The position numbers and the translations under genes were made by a program. A stretch of 64,000 nucleotides of DNA. Source: Kumtagia sp964244725. Lineage in GTDB: Bacteria; Pseudomonadota; Alphaproteobacteria; Rhizobiales; Rhizobiaceae. This document shows, piece by piece, positions 38,373 to 46,724 of this stretch. The notes beneath the pieces were generated by a model. That model was not told the DNA's origin. It worked only from the letters and a program-made list of their open reading frames with translations, and searched no databases. The DNA lies in contig CAXTJQ010000009.1 in NCBI GenBank assembly GCA_964244725.1, positions 107,796 to 171,795 of the forward strand. Direction: 5' to 3'. Positions within the stretch are counted from its first letter, which is position 1. Each line of letters starts with the position of its first letter.

Positions 38373-39296
38373 ATGCGCTTTCTCGCCGTGTTGAACCGTG
38401 ACGGCGGAACCCTACGCACAACCGATATCGAGAGCTTCACTAAGCGGACAGCCGAGGTTCTGGCCTCGGCTGGTCATTCAGTCGCATTCGAAATCGTCTC
38501 CGGCGGCGAGTTGGTCCAGTCGCTCGAACGCAGCGCCGCCGCGAATGGAGTTGAGACCGTTCTCGTGGGCGGCGGAGACGGAACGATTTCCGCCGCCGCC
38601 TCGATCCTGATGAAATCCGGCAAGACGCTCGCCATCCTTCCGGCGGGAACGATGAATCTCTTCGCCCGCAGCCTGCTTATTCCTCAGCAACTCGATGCCG
38701 CCATCGACAGCTTTGCGACCGGCGAAGTGAAAAGCGTGGACATGGCGACGGCCAACGGCAAGCCGTTCGTCCATCAGTTTTCAATCGGCCTGCATGCCAA
38801 GATGGTCGATCTGCGTGACAAGATGGAATTCAATTCTCGACTAGGCAAGATCGGCGCGTCGGTCAGAGCGGCGTTCCACACCTTGAAAAATCCGCCTTCG
38901 CTGAAGGTTCGCCTGCGAATTGGCGATACCGAGATCGCCACGCGCACATCGGGTATCGGCGTCAGCAACAATCTGTTCGGCGAGGGCCATCTTCCTTACG
39001 CCGACATACCGGACGGCGGCGTTCTTGGAATTTATGTGACGGTCGCCAAGCGGCGCGTCGACATGGTGCTTCACAGTCTGAACATGCTGCGCGGCAAATG
39101 GCGCGACAACAGCCACGTCGATATCCATGAGTCCGAGGCTGTCGAAATTCGCCTGTTGTCCGACCATCGTAAATTCGCCAGCGTCATAGACGGCGAACTC
39201 AACCAACTCGAAAAGACGACCATTTTGAGAATCTTGCCAAAGGCCCTGAACGTGCTTGTGCCATCGACGGTCGGCGCGAAAGCCAATGCGGCATGA
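38373..39296 (+). CDS. Diacylglycerol kinase-family lipid kinase
   Basis: A 307-residue protein of the YegS/BmrU/DAGK family. FLAVLNRDGG is the first strand, VLVGGGDGTISAAASIL the GGGDGT nucleotide motif, LPAGTMNLFARSL the following conserved loop, and FASVIDGEL the late acidic motif. It phosphorylates diacylglycerol, a sphingoid base or a similar lipid. The ATG at 38373 follows GGAGGGGTG and is preferred to one at 38331 that would overlap the promoter. An EcfG promoter suggests induction in general stress, probably for membrane remodelling. Confidence 0.9.
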   Translation: MRFLAVLNRDGGTLRTTDIESFTKRTAEVLASAGHSVAFEIVSGGELVQSLERSAAANGVETVLVGGGDGTISAAASILMKSGKTLAILPAGTMNLFARSLLIPQQLDAAIDSFATGEVKSVDMATANGKPFVHQFSIGLHAKMVDLRDKMEFNSRLGKIGASVRAAFHTLKNPPSLKVRLRIGDTEIATRTSGIGVSNNLFGEGHLPYADIPDGGVLGIYVTVAKRRVDMVLHSLNMLRGKWRDNSHVDIHESEAVEIRLLSDHRKFASVIDGELNQLEKTTILRILPKALNVLVPSTVGAKANAA

Positions 39297-39316
39297 TTGC
39301 CTCTGAGACAACGAGG

Positions 39317-39508
39317 CTAGGGCGTTGTGTTTGCTCCGGTTGCTGCCGAACCGTTGGCATTGGCGTCCGGCGGCGCGATATTCGAACCCCAGATTTCAAG
39401 TCCTCCCCATACGATTGCCACGAGCGCGAGAGCGCCGATCAGCACCTTGAGGACCGGGAGGCCCTTCTTGCCCTGGCGCGCCTTGTCGGTGGTAATGGTT
39501 TTTTCCAA
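39317..39508 (-). CDS. Small single-pass membrane protein
   Basis: A 63-residue protein with a basic N-terminus (KARQGKKGLP), one hydrophobic segment VLKVLIGALALVAIVWGGL and a short Ala/Asn/Gly-rich outer tail. It starts with TTG, preceded by GGAG. Upstream on the same strand is GGAAC-N17-ATT (39562-39586), one base off the EcfG consensus, so stress control is possible. It belongs to no family I recognise. Confidence 0.6.
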   Translation of the reverse strand: MEKTITTDKARQGKKGLPVLKVLIGALALVAIVWGGLEIWGSNIAPPDANANGSAATGANTTP

Positions 39509-39672
39509 AATCGATCTCCTGGCAATGGCAAGGGCCGCGAGTTCGGACCCCTCGCCGGATTAATGTCCGGATTCTCGCATGGTTCCCCGCGCGGCGGCCT
39601 GGGTCTCGCACGGCGCGGCCCTAGCCTTGCGTCTGATGGAATTGCAAATTCGGCGTCGCAGGTCGCGCGCCG

Positions 39673-41187
39673 ATGAGCGGACCGACCCTTCCAGAAGACG
39701 TTTTGAACGTCGTCCTGAGGCCACAGCGGCTGTCGGTCGTTCGCGAGATCGGCCAGGTGGGTTTTTCCAACGACGTCGATTTCGACAGGTTGACGACGCT
39801 GGCCGCCACCTTGTTCGCGGCTCCGGTCGCCTTGGTGACCGTTATCGATGTCGAGCGGCAATGGTTCTGCTCCTGTTACGGCACGCAGGAAAGTGAGACC
39901 CCGGTCAGCATTTCCTTCTGCGCTCACGCCATCGCGTCAGGCGACGACGTCATGATCGTTCCCGACGCGACGCTCGATCCGCGCTTTGCCGCCAACCCCT
40001 TGGTAACCGGTGAATTGAACGTCCGATTCTACATCGGGGCGCCGATCGTGGTGGCGGGCGAGCGGCTGGGGACTCTCTGCATCCTCGATTACGTCAGCCG
40101 GCCGCCGCCCGAGAAGGGCTTGATCGACCAGTTGCTGATCCTGGCCTCGCTTGCGGCCAGCCTGTTCGTCTTGAAGGACGACCGCCGTACGGGCGCCGTC
40201 GCTCGAGAGGCGCTGGCGCGCGAAGAGAAGCGTCGCGCTGTCGCGCTCGAATCCGCGTCCCTGTCCAGTTGGATCTGGAACGTTCCGGCCGGCAGGGTCG
40301 AATGCGACGAAAGCTTGCCGGAATTGTTCGCCCTGCCGCCGACGAGCCAGGTCAGCGCGCGCAAGCTGTTCCTGGCGATCGACCGCCGCGATGTTCGCCA
40401 GACCGACAACTGGTTTCGCGAATCGCTTTTCGACAGCGACGAGTATTCCGGGGAATACCGTGTCGAGGGTTTCGACCCGCCGCGCTGGCTGGCCTCCCGC
40501 GGACGGGTGGTCGAGCGGACGGCGGACGGCAGGCCCTCGCTTGTGTTCGGTGTGAACTACGACGTTTCGGAGCGCAAGCTGGGTGAGGAACGCCAGCATC
40601 TGCTGCTGCGGGAACTCAATCATCGGGTCAAGAACACGCTCGCCACCGTCCAGGCGCTTGCCTCTCAGACGGTGCGCTACGCGCGCGAACCGCGCGAGTT
40701 TCTCAACGCTTTCAGTTCGCGATTGCAGGCCCTGGGCCTCGCTCACGGGCTGCTGTCGGACCGCGAATGGCGCGGCATAGCGCTGAACGAACTCGTGCAG
40801 ATCGAGGTTCAGCCTTTCGACGACAAGACAAACCCGCGCATCCGTCTGAGCGGTGGACACGTTTTCCTGTCTCCGGACCAGGCCCTCGGCCTTGGCATCA
40901 TTTTGCACGAACTGGCCAGCAACGCCCTGCGATACGGCGCGCTGGCCGTTGCCGGCGGTTCGGTAAGCGTCGACTGGACCGTGTCGGGCGCAAGCCATGC
41001 ACGCCGCATCCTGGTGACCTGGATCGAGCGAGACGGCCCGCCGGTTCAACACCCCGACCGCGAAGGTTTCGGCATGATCCTGATCCGACGGAGCCTCGCC
41101 AAAGTGATCTCGAGCGAGGTCAGGCACGAATTTTTTCCCGACGGCGTCCGTGCCGAAATCAGCATGGACCAAGCCGATGTGAACTGA
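39673..41187 (+). CDS. GAF-PAS HWE-type sensor histidine kinase
   Basis: A 504-residue cytosolic kinase without membrane segments. A GAF domain (about 38-165) includes VTVIDVERQWFCS and ISFCAHAI, of the type found in photosensory or redox kinases. A PAS/PAC domain (190-302) ends GVNYDVSERK. The kinase core has His317 in LLLRELNHRVKNTLATVQAL, then LSPDQALGLGIILHELASNALRYGAL (N box) and EGFGMILIRRSL. HWE kinases commonly feed PhyR in the general stress response, and the gene lies in that island. Its cognate receiver is not fixed by position. Confidence 0.9.
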   Translation: MSGPTLPEDVLNVVLRPQRLSVVREIGQVGFSNDVDFDRLTTLAATLFAAPVALVTVIDVERQWFCSCYGTQESETPVSISFCAHAIASGDDVMIVPDATLDPRFAANPLVTGELNVRFYIGAPIVVAGERLGTLCILDYVSRPPPEKGLIDQLLILASLAASLFVLKDDRRTGAVAREALAREEKRRAVALESASLSSWIWNVPAGRVECDESLPELFALPPTSQVSARKLFLAIDRRDVRQTDNWFRESLFDSDEYSGEYRVEGFDPPRWLASRGRVVERTADGRPSLVFGVNYDVSERKLGEERQHLLLRELNHRVKNTLATVQALASQTVRYAREPREFLNAFSSRLQALGLAHGLLSDREWRGIALNELVQIEVQPFDDKTNPRIRLSGGHVFLSPDQALGLGIILHELASNALRYGALAVAGGSVSVDWTVSGASHARRILVTWIERDGPPVQHPDREGFGMILIRRSLAKVISSEVRHEFFPDGVRAEISMDQADVN

Positions 41188-41196
41188 GGCGCGCTG

Positions 41197-41661
41197 TCAG
41201 TCGGGCAGACGATCCGCCATCGACCGACGACGCCTGCCGCGCCCGGAATTCTCGCGATAGAGAGCATAGGCCAGGGCGCCGACGGCAGGGGCCAGAAGCG
41301 CGGCCTTGCCCGCGCGCCCACGCAGAAGCGTGGGCAAAACCGCGATCCCCGTGGCGATCGCCGCCTTCCGCAAATCGTCGTTGCGTCGCGTGTTGACGGC
41401 CTTCGCCTTGACGCCTGAGGTCAGCCTGTGAACGACCAGGACGACAATCCCGATCGCCAGGAAAGCGACGCCGACGCCAAGCGTCGCCTCGATCGCGCCA
41501 AACCGCCTGGCCAGCCAGATCGTCCCGGCGATCATGAGGAAAATGATCGCGACCGCAAAACAAAGGGCTGAAACCGTGTACGCGACCAACGCCTTCTTGA
41601 GGCGCTGGAGGCTGTTCATGATCTCGCCCGTGGCAAAACTGGCTATGAGTGTTCCGAACAT
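41197..41661 (-). CDS. Phage-holin-like superfamily III membrane protein (DUF1469 type)
   Basis: A 154-residue protein with two adjacent hydrophobic segments (about 25-50 and 58-80), typical of the so-called phage holin family / Actino-X-like proteins that accompany DUF883 genes. A third weak segment lies near 115-135, and the C-terminus is arginine-rich (GRGRRRRS). An internal ATG at 41619 could be the true start. It begins 13 bases after the DUF883 gene, so both share one EcfG-driven transcript. It is not a phage gene in context. Confidence 0.78.
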   Translation of the reverse strand: MFGTLIASFATGEIMNSLQRLKKALVAYTVSALCFAVAIIFLMIAGTIWLARRFGAIEATLGVGVAFLAIGIVVLVVHRLTSGVKAKAVNTRRNDDLRKAAIATGIAVLPTLLRGRAGKAALLAPAVGALAYALYRENSGRGRRRRSMADRLPD

Positions 41662-41674
41662 GAATTGACCGCGT

Positions 41675-42013
41675 TCAGCGGCCGGAAATCATGGCGAAGA
41701 AATATCCGACACTGGCCGCGATGGCCAAAGCCGTGATCGGCTTCTCGCGGACCTTGGTTGTGATCTGGTCCTCGAGATCGCGGGCGTTGGTTTTCAGCGT
41801 ATCGAGCGCCGCCTCGCTTTGCGCCTTGATGTGCTCGACGCCTTCGCTCGCCGCGCGCCGGGCGGCGCCGTAGGAATGCTGCCCCGTCGCCGAGAGCTGT
41901 TCGGTCAGCTTGGCGATATCATCGCGCAACTGCTTGATGTCGGCTTCCAGGTCCCGCACGGTCGCCTTTTCTCCAGCCATCGGATCGGCATCCATTCCCA
42001 CATCCTTCGCCAT
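41675..42013 (-). CDS. DUF883 (ElaB/YqjD-like) membrane-anchored protein
   Basis: A 112-residue protein. Residues 15-90 form an amphipathic helix/coiled coil (DLEADIKQLRDDIAKLTEQL and AALDTLKTNARDLEDQI), followed by a single C-terminal membrane segment PITALAIAASVGYFFAMI. E. coli relatives ElaB and YqjD tether ribosomes to the membrane and are stress-induced. ATG at 42013 follows AAGGAG. An EcfG promoter lies 30 bases upstream. Downstream is the holin-like gene. Confidence 0.88.
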   Translation of the reverse strand: MAKDVGMDADPMAGEKATVRDLEADIKQLRDDIAKLTEQLSATGQHSYGAARRAASEGVEHIKAQSEAALDTLKTNARDLEDQITTKVREKPITALAIAASVGYFFAMISGR

Positions 42014-42042
42014 GAACGATACTCCTTGATTTGACGCACGCC

Positions 42043-42067
42043 AACGCTGCCGCGTTCGGCTAGTTCC
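42043..42067 (-). promoter_or_regulatory. EcfG-type promoter of the DUF883 operon
   Basis: GGAAC, 17 bases, GTT on the minus strand, 30 bases before the DUF883 start. Consistent with the other stress promoters of this island. Confidence 0.8.
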
Positions 42068-42149
42068 GGCGCTTGCGGCCAATTGCGATCATATCGGATG
42101 TTGTGCGGAAGCGTGTCGCGAATTCCGCCCGCGTATCAAAACATCAGTG

Positions 42150-42176
42150 AGCGGCCGCAAGCAGCCAGCGGCCGCT
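42150..42176. repeat. Inverted repeat upstream of the receiver gene
   Basis: AGCGGCCGC and GCGGCCGCT form a perfect nine-base stem around nine bases. There is no T-tract, and no gene ends next to it on either strand, so its role (operator, cruciform or part of a leader) is open. Confidence 0.5.
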
Positions 42177-42283
42177 GGGGTCGTTGTTTCCGCCATCCAT
42201 TCTTGCAGGCATCCCCTGTCAAACTTAAATGACACAGCCATTTCCACACCGCATCCCTTAGCCTCACCCGAGGGAGTGATGAC

Positions 42284-42667
42284 TTGAACGCGCCATTGGA
42301 CGGTTTGCGCATATTGCTCCTGGAGGACGAGTTCCTGATTGCGATGGATGTGGAACAGACCTGCCTTGATGCCGGCGCGCGCCACGTCAGGATCGTCAAT
42401 TCCGTGACCGAAGCCAGATCGCTGCAAGAGCCGTGGAATTTCGATGCGGCGGTGGTCGATATCATGCTCGCGGGCGATTCCACGCTGGACTTCGCGCTTG
42501 GTCTCTACCAGCGCAAGGTGCCGTTCGTGTTCGCTTCGGGCTACTCGGATCTGAGCGCTCTCGACGGACGATTTTCCGGTGTCGAGATCGTCGGCAAGCC
42601 CTACGGGGGCGACGATCTCGTCAACGGTATTGTCTCGGCGATCCGTCGCTCGCCCGCGCAAGTGTAA
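42284..42667 (+). CDS. Single-domain response regulator
   Basis: A 127-residue receiver. The acidic pocket is LLLEDEFLIAMD, the phosphoacceptor Asp59 (AAVVDIML), the switch position is Ser in FASGYSD, and the lysine in EIVGKPYGGDDL. The start is TTG at 42284 with GGAG about nine bases upstream. The sequence resembles the receivers (FAT GUY-like lacks; here the K-P-Y motif) that work with HWE kinases. Single-domain receivers often tune the PhyR pathway; it lies beside ecfG but on the opposite strand. Confidence 0.85.
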   Translation: MNAPLDGLRILLLEDEFLIAMDVEQTCLDAGARHVRIVNSVTEARSLQEPWNFDAAVVDIMLAGDSTLDFALGLYQRKVPFVFASGYSDLSALDGRFSGVEIVGKPYGGDDLVNGIVSAIRRSPAQV

Positions 42668-42703
42668 CCAGCCGGGGGGCGCCTCCGTGATAGCGGTTCG
42701 GCG

Positions 42704-43252
42704 TCAGGCGGCATTCGAGCCCATGACCTGGGCGGAGATCGAATCCGGGCCGTATTCGGCTTCGCCCGAGATCTGCAAGATGTCCTGAAGCCGCGTTCGG
42801 GCTCTGCTCACCCGGCTCTTGATGGTGCCGACTGCGCAATTGCAGATTTCCGCCGCCTCTTCGTAAGAAAAACCCGAAGCGCCGATCAGGATGACGGCCT
42901 CGCGCTGATCTTCCGGCAATTGCTCCAGCGCGCCGCGAAAATCCGCGAGATCGAGCTTGCCGTGCTGGCTTGGGTGGACCGCAAGCCTTTCGGTCATGAC
43001 GCCTTCGGAATCCTGGACCTCGCGGCCGCGTTTGCGCATCTGCGAATAAAACTCGTTGCGCAGGATTGTGAACAGCCAGGCTTTGAGATTGGTGCCCATC
43101 TGGAAGCTTGCATGCTTGTCCCATGCCTTGACCAGGGTCTCCTGGACGAGATCGTCGGCCTTGTCCGAGTTCTGGGTCAACGAGACCGCGAAAGCCCGCA
43201 AGCTGGGGATCGTCGTCAGCAGGTCCCGCTTGAATTCCGGAGCGACGACCAC
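42704..43252 (-). CDS. ecfG: General stress ECF sigma factor EcfG
   Basis: A 182-residue ECF sigma factor. Region 2 includes AFAVSLTQNSDKADDLVQETLVKAW with the -10 recognition helix NLKAWLFTILRNEFYSQMRKRGRE, and region 4 has LPEDQREAVILIGASGFSYEEAAEICNCAVGTIKSRVSRAR. Length and sequence match the ECF15/EcfG group controlled by NepR. Start GTG at 43252, five bases after nepR. It should read GGAAC-N17-GTT promoters, of which five good ones are in this window, including its own. Confidence 0.95.
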   Translation of the reverse strand: MVVAPEFKRDLLTTIPSLRAFAVSLTQNSDKADDLVQETLVKAWDKHASFQMGTNLKAWLFTILRNEFYSQMRKRGREVQDSEGVMTERLAVHPSQHGKLDLADFRGALEQLPEDQREAVILIGASGFSYEEAAEICNCAVGTIKSRVSRARTRLQDILQISGEAEYGPDSISAQVMGSNAA

Positions 43253-43257
43253 CGCGA

Positions 43258-43452
43258 TCAGCTCCCCTTCTGCGCGGATTCCGCCGCTTCGAGACGAGTC
43301 AACAAATCGGCGAATCGGTCGGGGACCTCATCGGCGATCAGTTCGTCGTAATACTGCTTCAATTTTCTGCCGATTTCCGTATGGACCCCCAATGGATCCT
43401 TCGCACTCGCGGAACGCCCACCCGCTTCGCCCGAGGCGATGCTGTCCTTCAT
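43258..43452 (-). CDS. nepR: Anti-sigma factor NepR
   Basis: A 64-residue protein. The two NepR helices are clear: HTEIGRKLKQYYDELIADEV and PDRFADLLTRLEAAE. In unstressed cells NepR binds EcfG; phosphorylated PhyR takes it away by mimicking a sigma factor. The ATG at 43452 (MKDSIASGEA) gives the family length, so a longer frame reaching 43632 is rejected as it would cover both promoters. It forms an operon with ecfG. Confidence 0.93.
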   Translation of the reverse strand: MKDSIASGEAGGRSASAKDPLGVHTEIGRKLKQYYDELIADEVPDRFADLLTRLEAAESAQKGS

Positions 43453-43538
43453 CGATTTCACCGTCGATTCCTTGTCCCACGACGCCTGCGGTTTCCCATA
43501 GTCCCCGCCCGGGGAAACCCAGCCCACATCCGCTCCGC

Positions 43539-43563
43539 AACGCCTCTTGCTTGTTTCCGTTCC
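43539..43563 (-). promoter_or_regulatory. EcfG-type promoter of nepR-ecfG
   Basis: GGAAC, 17 bases, GTT on the minus strand, about 87 bases before nepR, giving positive autoregulation. Its GGAAC box is only eight bases from the box of the divergent phyR promoter. Confidence 0.88.
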
Positions 43564-43571
43564 GTAGCCAC

Positions 43572-43596
43572 GGAACTTTTTCTTGCAATCTTCGTT
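43572..43596 (+). promoter_or_regulatory. EcfG-type promoter of phyR
   Basis: GGAAC, 17 bases, GTT on the plus strand, about 60 bases before the phyR codon. Back-to-back with the nepR-ecfG promoter. Confidence 0.88.
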
Positions 43597-43657
43597 TAAC
43601 GCGCGAATTGTCCGCCCTCCATAGTTCTCCAAAAAATTTCAGTCAGGGGTCTACTCG

Positions 43658-44452
43658 ATGAGTCTGTCAGCCAACATCGCGCCGCATCTTCCGTATCTTC
43701 GACGGTTCTCGCGCGCGGTTTCCGGCTCCCAGCAAAGTGGCGATGCATTGGTGGCGGCGCTGCTCGAGGCGATCGTCGCCGATGTGAGCATGTTTCCGAC
43801 TGCGTCCAGCCCGAAAATCGCGCTCTACCAGGTGTTCGCCAAGCTTTTCACATCCGTTTCGATCCGCGTCCCGGAGGATCATGCGCCGACCGCGTGGGAA
43901 CAGCGCACGGCCGCCAACCTGTCCGCGATTTCGCCGATGCCGCGTCAGGCCTTCCTGCTGGTGGCCGTTGAAGGCTTCAGCGACGACGACGCGGCCGAAA
44001 TTCTCGGCGTCGACGCCAACGAATTCAGCGACCTGCTCGGCACGGCGAGCGCGGAGATTTCGCGTCAGGTCGCAACCGACATCATGATCATAGAGGACGA
44101 GCCGCTGATCGCGATGGACATCGAGGAGATGGTCGAAAGCCTCGGCCATCGCGTCGTCGGGACGGCGCGCACGCACACGGAAGCCACGGCGCTGTTCAAC
44201 AAGACCCGCCCGAAGATGATCCTGGCGGACATTCAACTGGCCGACGGCACCTCGGGCATCGAAGCCGTGAACGAAATCCTTTCGACGGCGTCGGTTCCGG
44301 TCATCTTCATCACCGCCTTTCCCGAGCGCCTCCTGACGGGAGAACGCCCCGAGCCGGCTTTCCTCGTGACCAAGCCGTTCAATCCCGAAATGGTCAAGGC
44401 CCTGATCAGCCAGGCGCTCTTCTTCGACCGGCAGGCCAAGGCTGCGGCCTGA
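43658..44452 (+). CDS. phyR: General stress response regulator PhyR
   Basis: A 264-residue protein in the diagnostic reversed order: an EcfG-like sigma domain (residues 1-135; LPYLRRFSRAVSGSQQSGD and MPRQAFLLVAVEGFSDDDAAEIL) followed by a receiver (141-264). The phosphoacceptor is Asp191 (MILADIQLADG), the pocket IIEDEPLIAMD, the switch Thr in FITAFPE and the lysine in LVTKPFNPE. Phosphorylation exposes the sigma-like part, which captures NepR and frees EcfG. It is divergent from nepR-ecfG, the usual arrangement. Confidence 0.96.
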   Translation: MSLSANIAPHLPYLRRFSRAVSGSQQSGDALVAALLEAIVADVSMFPTASSPKIALYQVFAKLFTSVSIRVPEDHAPTAWEQRTAANLSAISPMPRQAFLLVAVEGFSDDDAAEILGVDANEFSDLLGTASAEISRQVATDIMIIEDEPLIAMDIEEMVESLGHRVVGTARTHTEATALFNKTRPKMILADIQLADGTSGIEAVNEILSTASVPVIFITAFPERLLTGERPEPAFLVTKPFNPEMVKALISQALFFDRQAKAAA

Positions 44453-44532
44453 CGCCAGCGCCGTATGCTTCGGTTCCCTGCTTTTGTCTTGGCGGGACTG
44501 CTTCAGGCAAAAAGACCAAGCGGAGGCCGTGA

Positions 44533-44697
44533 TTGCTGTATTGGGCGCTCGTTTTCATCGTCTTCGCCGTGATCGCCGGCGCGTTGGCGTTTGGCGGTCT
44601 TGTCGGCGCATCGGCCGGAATCGCGCAGATCCTGGTCGTCATCCTGGTCGCTTTCCTCCTCATCTCCGTTGTTTCGGGATTCCTCCGACGCGCCTGA
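44533..44697 (+). CDS. DUF1328 small membrane protein
   Basis: A 54-residue protein reading LYWALVFIVFAVIAGALAFG, then GLVGASAGIAQILVVILVAF, and ending SGFLRRA. This is the DUF1328/YtjA family: two membrane helices joined by a G-ASAGIA turn and a basic end. It is too short to be noticed easily and starts with TTG, six bases after GGAGG. Such proteins belong to stress regulons; no EcfG promoter is visible just upstream. Function unknown. Confidence 0.88.
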   Translation: MLYWALVFIVFAVIAGALAFGGLVGASAGIAQILVVILVAFLLISVVSGFLRRA

Positions 44698-44839
44698 ACG
44701 AATTCGCGTTCCGAACGCGTCGCGCGACCTGGCGAATGCCAGGAACTATTTCACCGTCCATCCGCTTAGGACGAGAGCGCGGTATCCGGAAGTGGGGGCG
44801 GGGTATCGGCGCCGACCGGCAGACGGACAGCGGTTTCCT

Positions 44840-45823
44840 ATGGGTCGTGTCGACGAAAAAAGGATCGGAAGCCGGGAGACAAGCCTCCGGAGGGCGCTGG
44901 CGAATGCGGGGATCGTCGTTTTTCATTGCGATAGGACCGATGCGGTCGCGTGGGCCGAGAACGTCCCGGCGTCATGGAGCCAAACCTCGCTCGTTGGCCG
45001 CGCGCCGAAAGATTTTCTGCCGGCTCCGTCCGCCGATCATTGGCTCGCCGCGAAAGACAAAGCGGCCGAGACCGGCGTGTCGCAGTATCTGGAGATAAGT
45101 TTTCCGGCGGCCGACGGAGCGGTTTGGTTCTCCGCATGGCTGGACTGCGACCGCGACGAACAGGGCGCCGTGCTCGGCCTGACCGCGACGGCGGTCGACA
45201 TCACCGAGCAGAAGCGCCGCGAACAAACGCTGCGTGCGCTCTTGCGGGAAGTCGCGCATCGGTCGAAGAATCTCCTCGCCATCATCCAGAGCATCGCGAC
45301 CCAGACCGGCCGCCACGCGAACGGCATCGATGCGTTCCTCGTGCGCTTTCGCGGCAGGCTGCAATCGTTGGCGTCGACGCAGGATCTGGTCACATCGTCG
45401 AATTGGCGCGGCGCCAGGTTGCAGGATCTTGTCGCCCACCAGCTCGGCCGTTACGTCGCCGATCCGCACGCCGGCGTCAACCTGGTTGGCGAAAAACCCT
45501 ACCTCAATCCGAACGCCGCTCTTCATATCGGCCTTGCGCTGCATGAACTCGCCGTCAATTCCGTCAGCTACGGCGCGCTCGCCCGCCCGCAGGGGCGCAT
45601 CACCCTGAGAGCCACCCGCTCGGATGTCCAAAACGGGGCGCTAACCTTGGAATGGAGCGAGGCGAGTACGAAGTCCGACGAGGCCAGTCAGAAGCGGTTC
45701 GGCTCGGCGGCGCTCGAACGCGTCGTGCCGGCCTCCCTCAACGGCTCGGCGCAGGTCGAGTTCGCGGACGGCAAGATGACCTACCGGCTGACGATCCCGC
45801 CGGGCAATTTCGAAATCGAGTAG
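44840..45823 (+). CDS. PAS HWE-type sensor histidine kinase
   Basis: A 327-residue soluble kinase. A PAS domain (about 15-122) starts LRRALANAGIVVFHCDRTDA and ends LTATAVDITEQKRREQ. The phosphoacceptor is His140 in LLREVAHRSKNLLAIIQSIA, with NPNAALHIGLALHELAVNSVSYGAL (N box) and a short G-box region FGSAALERVVP. The start at 44840 is a choice; the frame is open upstream to 44591, overlapping the end of the DUF1328 gene. Being next to phyR, it is a likely phosphodonor or antagonist for PhyR. Confidence 0.87.
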   Translation: MGRVDEKRIGSRETSLRRALANAGIVVFHCDRTDAVAWAENVPASWSQTSLVGRAPKDFLPAPSADHWLAAKDKAAETGVSQYLEISFPAADGAVWFSAWLDCDRDEQGAVLGLTATAVDITEQKRREQTLRALLREVAHRSKNLLAIIQSIATQTGRHANGIDAFLVRFRGRLQSLASTQDLVTSSNWRGARLQDLVAHQLGRYVADPHAGVNLVGEKPYLNPNAALHIGLALHELAVNSVSYGALARPQGRITLRATRSDVQNGALTLEWSEASTKSDEASQKRFGSAALERVVPASLNGSAQVEFADGKMTYRLTIPPGNFEIE

Positions 45824-46115
45824 CTGGCGTTGGTCAAGAACGAGCCGCGCTGGCGGCGCAGCCGGCGGGCCGGCAATGCGCTCGACCGATCATGCGAATC
45901 AACGCGACCGGCGTTTTGCCCTGTCTGGCTGCTCTCGTTGTTAAATGCTTTCAAAGCCCGAACCCCTGTGCCTTGCCGCCGCCAACCCTTTCTCCGTGGC
46001 TGAATGGAAGGAACGCGCGGTCCCTGGGGCTGGCAAGGGCTGGCCGCATTTGTTGGCGATGTTCAAGTCATCGAGCGTGGTGTAAGGAGGGATCGGATTC
46101 GTCCGCTGTCGGGAG

Positions 46116-46322
46116 ATGCGAATGAAAAGCCTGTGCGCGGTTTCGATTTTGGTTCTGCTAGGGGGTTGCACGACGGCGCCGATGGCGGCCGCTCCCCCTC
46201 CCCCGCCACCGCCGTCCAGCATCGAAAGTTCGACCTTGGTGGGCAAGGCGACTCGTCCCGGCTGGTGCAACTACAAGGACGCGACGGGACGGATTGTCGA
46301 AGCCAAGTGCAAGGCGAGTTGA
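46116..46322 (+). CDS. Small proline-rich lipoprotein
   Basis: A 68-residue protein. MRMKSLCAVSILVLLGGCTT is a lipoprotein signal with lipobox LGGC, so Cys18 would be acylated. After it comes APMAAAPPPPPPPSS, a flexible linker, and a compact tail STLVGKATRPGWCNYKDATG with two cysteines that could bridge. No family recognised. The stretch 45824-46115 before it holds no recognisable gene. Confidence 0.6.
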   Translation: MRMKSLCAVSILVLLGGCTTAPMAAAPPPPPPPSSIESSTLVGKATRPGWCNYKDATGRIVEAKCKAS

Positions 46323-46418
46323 GATCTGTTCGCTCTAGCCGTTTGAATGTATGCAGAGTTCGATTGGGTCTCGCCGCGGCGGGCGCGCAGCCAGGCGTTC
46401 GGCTGAGGCTACCGCGGT

Positions 46419-46475
46419 TGGTTGCGATGATGTTCGTAACCTGTGGCGTTCAAGTTGTGAGCCTGACGATGTGAG
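46419..46475 (-). pseudogene. Decayed copy of the initiator tRNA gene (3' part)
   Basis: On the minus strand the anticodon and T-arm part of tRNA-fMet is still readable: CGTCAGGCTCACAACTTGAA against CGTCAGGCTCATAACCTGAA in the intact gene, and the end TGCAACCA-like block is retained (TGGTTGCG on the plus strand in both). The anticodon has become CAC and two bases are missing in the T arm. It lies 137 bases from the real gene in the same orientation, as a tandem duplication or a fossil attachment site would. Confidence 0.65.
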
Positions 46476-46555
46476 GCCGTCGAGCGGCCGATCCGGCGGA
46501 TCGATCGTGGCCGACTACGCTGCCTCCGAGGCAGGACGTCAATTAATGCGGGATT

Positions 46556-46632
<77 letters not shown>

Positions 46633-46724
46633 TCACCGAGAAACGCGCTTTTATGCGCCACTGTTCGCAAACGCAACACCTTTCGCAACAGTTTGATGTC
46701 ATTCGAGATTTTTACCTGTCCGCG

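Noticed and set aside
41197..42013. Phage lysis or holin module
   Set aside because: The holin-like and DUF883 proteins form an EcfG-controlled stress operon in core chromosome; nothing phage-like is nearby.
42150..42176. Intrinsic terminator
   Set aside because: The stem is perfect but there is no T-tract and no gene ends beside it; reported as an inverted repeat only.
43453..43632. Longer nepR starting at 43632
   Set aside because: It would cover the two back-to-back EcfG promoters, and the NepR family is about 60 residues long.
45824..46115. Small open frames between the HWE kinase and the lipoprotein gene
   Set aside because: No ribosome-binding site, no domain, and codon use unlike the neighbours; treated as non-coding.
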